Shown in pieces: positions 52,791 through 54,199 of a DNA stretch of 54,199 bases. Within the stretch, counting starts at the first letter, position 1; each line of letters opens with the position of its first letter. The position numbers were made by a program, and so were the translations under genes. The notes under the pieces were generated by a model. It had not been told where the DNA came from, did not search any database, and saw only the letters and a list, made by a program, of their open reading frames with translations. The stretch covers positions 1-54,199 of the forward strand of contig CACPEJ010000005.1 in the NCBI GenBank assembly GCA_902632935.1, given 5' to 3'. This stretch comes from an uncultured Pelagibacteraceae bacterium. GTDB taxonomy: Bacteria; Pseudomonadota; Alphaproteobacteria; Pelagibacterales; Pelagibacteraceae.

Positions 52791-53666
52791 TTAATCTTTT
52801 AAAAAATAAGTTGAGATTGAAATAAATAATTGTGCAGTGTTCACAATCTTTATTTTCTTTGAATTAATACTCTTCAAATTTTCAATCTGTTTTTTATTTC
52901 TGTAATAGTTTATATAAGAATTTATTTTTGAATAATATACCTCATTACTATCTAAAAATGAAAAATTTTTAATAAAGAAAAGTTTATTTTGAGATTTAAA
53001 TTTTTTTGCAATTCTCGCAGTAAAAATATAAAGTTTTTTATTTTTCTTTATTTGCATTCGATCGAAAAATTCATGACCTTGTTCACAATAATATAAATCT
53101 TTAATTATTGGTTTTTTTGTCACGAAAATAATGTGTTTACTAATTATTTTTTTAAATGGTATGAATATTTTTTTATTAAGATACTGAATAAATCTTAAAG
53201 AGTTATATAGAGGGATAAAAATCATATCAAACTTAAGTTTCTTATTGATTAATACGTATTGTTTTCTTTCATTAACATATTTTATATTAATTTTTTTAAT
53301 ATTGATTTTTTTCTCTTTCAAAATTTCAGGATAGAAGGATGAAAAATCATATTGATAAATTGGTCTTGGTCTAAAAGGAGATACCGATCGATAAGATTTC
53401 TTATTAGATTTTACTTTAACATTAAAACTTTTTAAGAAATTATTTAATTTAATTGTTTTTTTTTCAGTTATTTTATTAGTAGGAACTATAACATTGGTGA
53501 ATAAATTTGTGTTTAAATTCATTACTTTGTCATAAATCCATGCTCCTCCAATTTTTTTTTTTTCAAATATCGTAACACTATTTTTTTTTGAGAGAACTTT
53601 TGCAAATATAAGCATTATTGGACTTGTACCTACAATCGCAATTTTTTTTTCTTTTACATTTAACAT
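52791..53666 (-). CDS. Predicted FAD/NAD(P)-binding Rossmann protein, function unknown
   Basis: This 291-residue protein starts with a nucleotide-binding fold: AIVGTSPIMLIFAKVLSKKN near residue 9 (the glycine motif reads G-T-S-P rather than GxGxxG), then VTIFEKKKIGGAW, the FAD-ribose glutamate region of UDP-galactopyranose-mutase-like and amine-oxidase-like flavoproteins. The rest is not recognisable and is short for a full flavoenzyme. It may be a divergent oxidoreductase or a degenerate one. A 12-base A tract (53552-53563) encodes EKKK. Overlaps the next gene upstream by 7 bp. Confidence 0.45.
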   Translation of the reverse strand: MLNVKEKKIAIVGTSPIMLIFAKVLSKKNSVTIFEKKKIGGAWIYDKVMNLNTNLFTNVIVPTNKITEKKTIKLNNFLKSFNVKVKSNKKSYRSVSPFRPRPIYQYDFSSFYPEILKEKKINIKKINIKYVNERKQYVLINKKLKFDMIFIPLYNSLRFIQYLNKKIFIPFKKIISKHIIFVTKKPIIKDLYYCEQGHEFFDRMQIKKNKKLYIFTARIAKKFKSQNKLFFIKNFSFLDSNEVYYSKINSYINYYRNKKQIENLKSINSKKIKIVNTAQLFISISTYFLKD

Positions 53667-54199
53667 AAATTAATCAAAAAATTTTTCCACTTGTTCAACC
53701 AATCCTTGTCTATATTAAAAAAATTTGTTTCAAAAATTTGAAGAATCTTTTTATTTTTTTGGAAAATAAATGAATTATTTATTGAGTTAATTGAAATTTT
53801 ATTAATAAAATTTCCTAGAGAATTAGGATTATCAAAATATATTTTTTCTTTTTTTAATAATTTAAGCATTTTATTTGATTTAGTGCAAAATTTATAATGG
53901 TTTTTATCAAGATATAATAATGTAGGCCGCTTACTTATAATGCACTGAGCCAGAGTGGTTTCGGGGTTTGTACAAATTACAATTCTTGATCTAGATAAAT
54001 CCTCTTGAAGAGGTGGGGCTGTGTAAAAATTATAAAAATTTATTTTTGGAAATCTATTTTTAAGGTAATTTATTATAAAATCATTTTCTTCATTCATTAT
54101 ACTCGAGTATCTAAAATTTATGTCACTATGATATTTTGTACTAATTTTATTTAAAATATTTTCAATATTTTGAATTTCTTGTGATCGGTGAATATTGTA
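53660..54199 (-). CDS. Partial surface-carbohydrate transferase-like protein (5' end beyond window)
   Basis: Reading frame open to the right edge: the codons upstream of the first internal Met (54097) remain open to 54199, so the true start lies outside. About 179 C-terminal codons are seen. SRIVICTNPETTLAQCIISKRPTLLYLD (residues after the Pro-rich PPLQED) is a GT-B-like block resembling the LIC12162-type transferases found in surface-polysaccharide loci, and the chain ends with a Trp/Phe-rich helix (WLNKWKNFLINLC). Family call tentative. Confidence 0.5.
   Translation of the reverse strand, partial: YNIHRSQEIQNIENILNKISTKYHSDINFRYSSIMNEENDFIINYLKNRFPKINFYNFYTAPPLQEDLSRSRIVICTNPETTLAQCIISKRPTLLYLDKNHYKFCTKSNKMLKLLKKEKIYFDNPNSLGNFINKISINSINNSFIFQKNKKILQIFETNFFNIDKDWLNKWKNFLINLC

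Larger units (their letters stand above)
20923..54199. other. Surface-polysaccharide island between 5S and (inferred) 23S rRNA, SAR11 HVR2-like
   Basis: Thirty-three kilobases of nucleotide-sugar, glycosyltransferase, flippase and tailoring genes start right after the 5S promoter and continue past the right edge. All but one face leftward, the same direction as the 5S gene, so the missing 16S-23S genes are expected to the right of the window. In cultured SAR11 strains, hypervariable region 2 has exactly this location. Genes here look even more lysine- and A-tract-rich than the housekeeping part. No transposase, integrase or flanking repeat was seen, so exchange by homologous recombination between rRNA genes is the likelier mode. 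Confidence 0.85.

Noticed and set aside
20923..54199. Island as prophage or transposon
   Set aside because: No phage structural, integrase, transposase or terminal-repeat sequence was found; all gene content is glycan synthesis.
20923..54199. RfaH-type ops/JUMPstart element upstream of the polysaccharide genes
   Set aside because: Looked for GGCGGTAG-like sequence on both strands of the gaps and found none; the right end of the island is outside the window.

Overview
The window is strongly AT-rich, gene-dense, and reads as a chromosomal segment of a SAR11 alphaproteobacterium (Candidatus Pelagibacter type). I base this on four things: the order yebC-ruvC-tolQRAB-pal-cpoB-tilS, the three-subunit alphaproteobacterial transhydrogenase, a TrcR/DUF1013 regulator, and a lone 5S rRNA gene next to a surface-polysaccharide island. 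The last arrangement is known from SAR11 as hypervariable region 2, which lies between 23S and 5S. This assignment comes from gene content and recall, not from a database search.

Positions 1-8720 are a minus-strand housekeeping run. It holds a coiled-coil protein and zapA, 5-formyl-THF cyclo-ligase, a YmdB-type phosphodiesterase, yebC, a RuvC-like nuclease, tolQ-tolR-tolA-tolB-pal, a clear terminator, cpoB and the start of tilS. Positions 8776-16980 are a plus-strand central-metabolism and translation run: tkt, gap, pgk, class I fba, thiE, efp, suhB, rpmE, trcR, rpsU and an initiator tRNA. Positions 16987-20870 are again minus strand: 5S rRNA, rpmJ, a 36-residue cytochrome oxidase subunit IV, pntAA, pntAB, pntB and a transaldolase.

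From 20923 to the right edge lies a surface-glycan island of at least 33 kb. Every gene in it points the same way as the 5S gene, except one PIG-L deacetylase. Its modules are GDP-mannose sugars (gmd, fcl, a GDP-mannose 3,5-epimerase-like enzyme), galE, WecA-like and WecG-like initiation enzymes, CDP-glucose sugars (rfbF, rfbG), nonulosonic-acid functions (two NeuB-type synthases around a radical SAM/SPASM enzyme, two CMP-sugar cytidylyltransferases, a HAD phosphatase), tailoring enzymes (carbamoyltransferase, methyltransferases, deacetylase, oxidoreductases), glycosyltransferases, an ABC flippase and an O-antigen ligase/polymerase. Most gene junctions overlap by a few bases, which implies very long transcripts.

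Two regulatory sites stand out. The displaced 5S gene has its own sigma70-like promoter, with the predicted +1 on the first mature base. A MarR-type, EPS-associated regulator heads the nonulosonic-acid operon, and its promoter carries a GTTCA/TGAAC palindrome inside the -35/-10 spacer, with a second palindrome 41 bp upstream. No intergenic stretch exceeds about 105 bp, and no insertion sequence, CRISPR array or prophage gene was seen.
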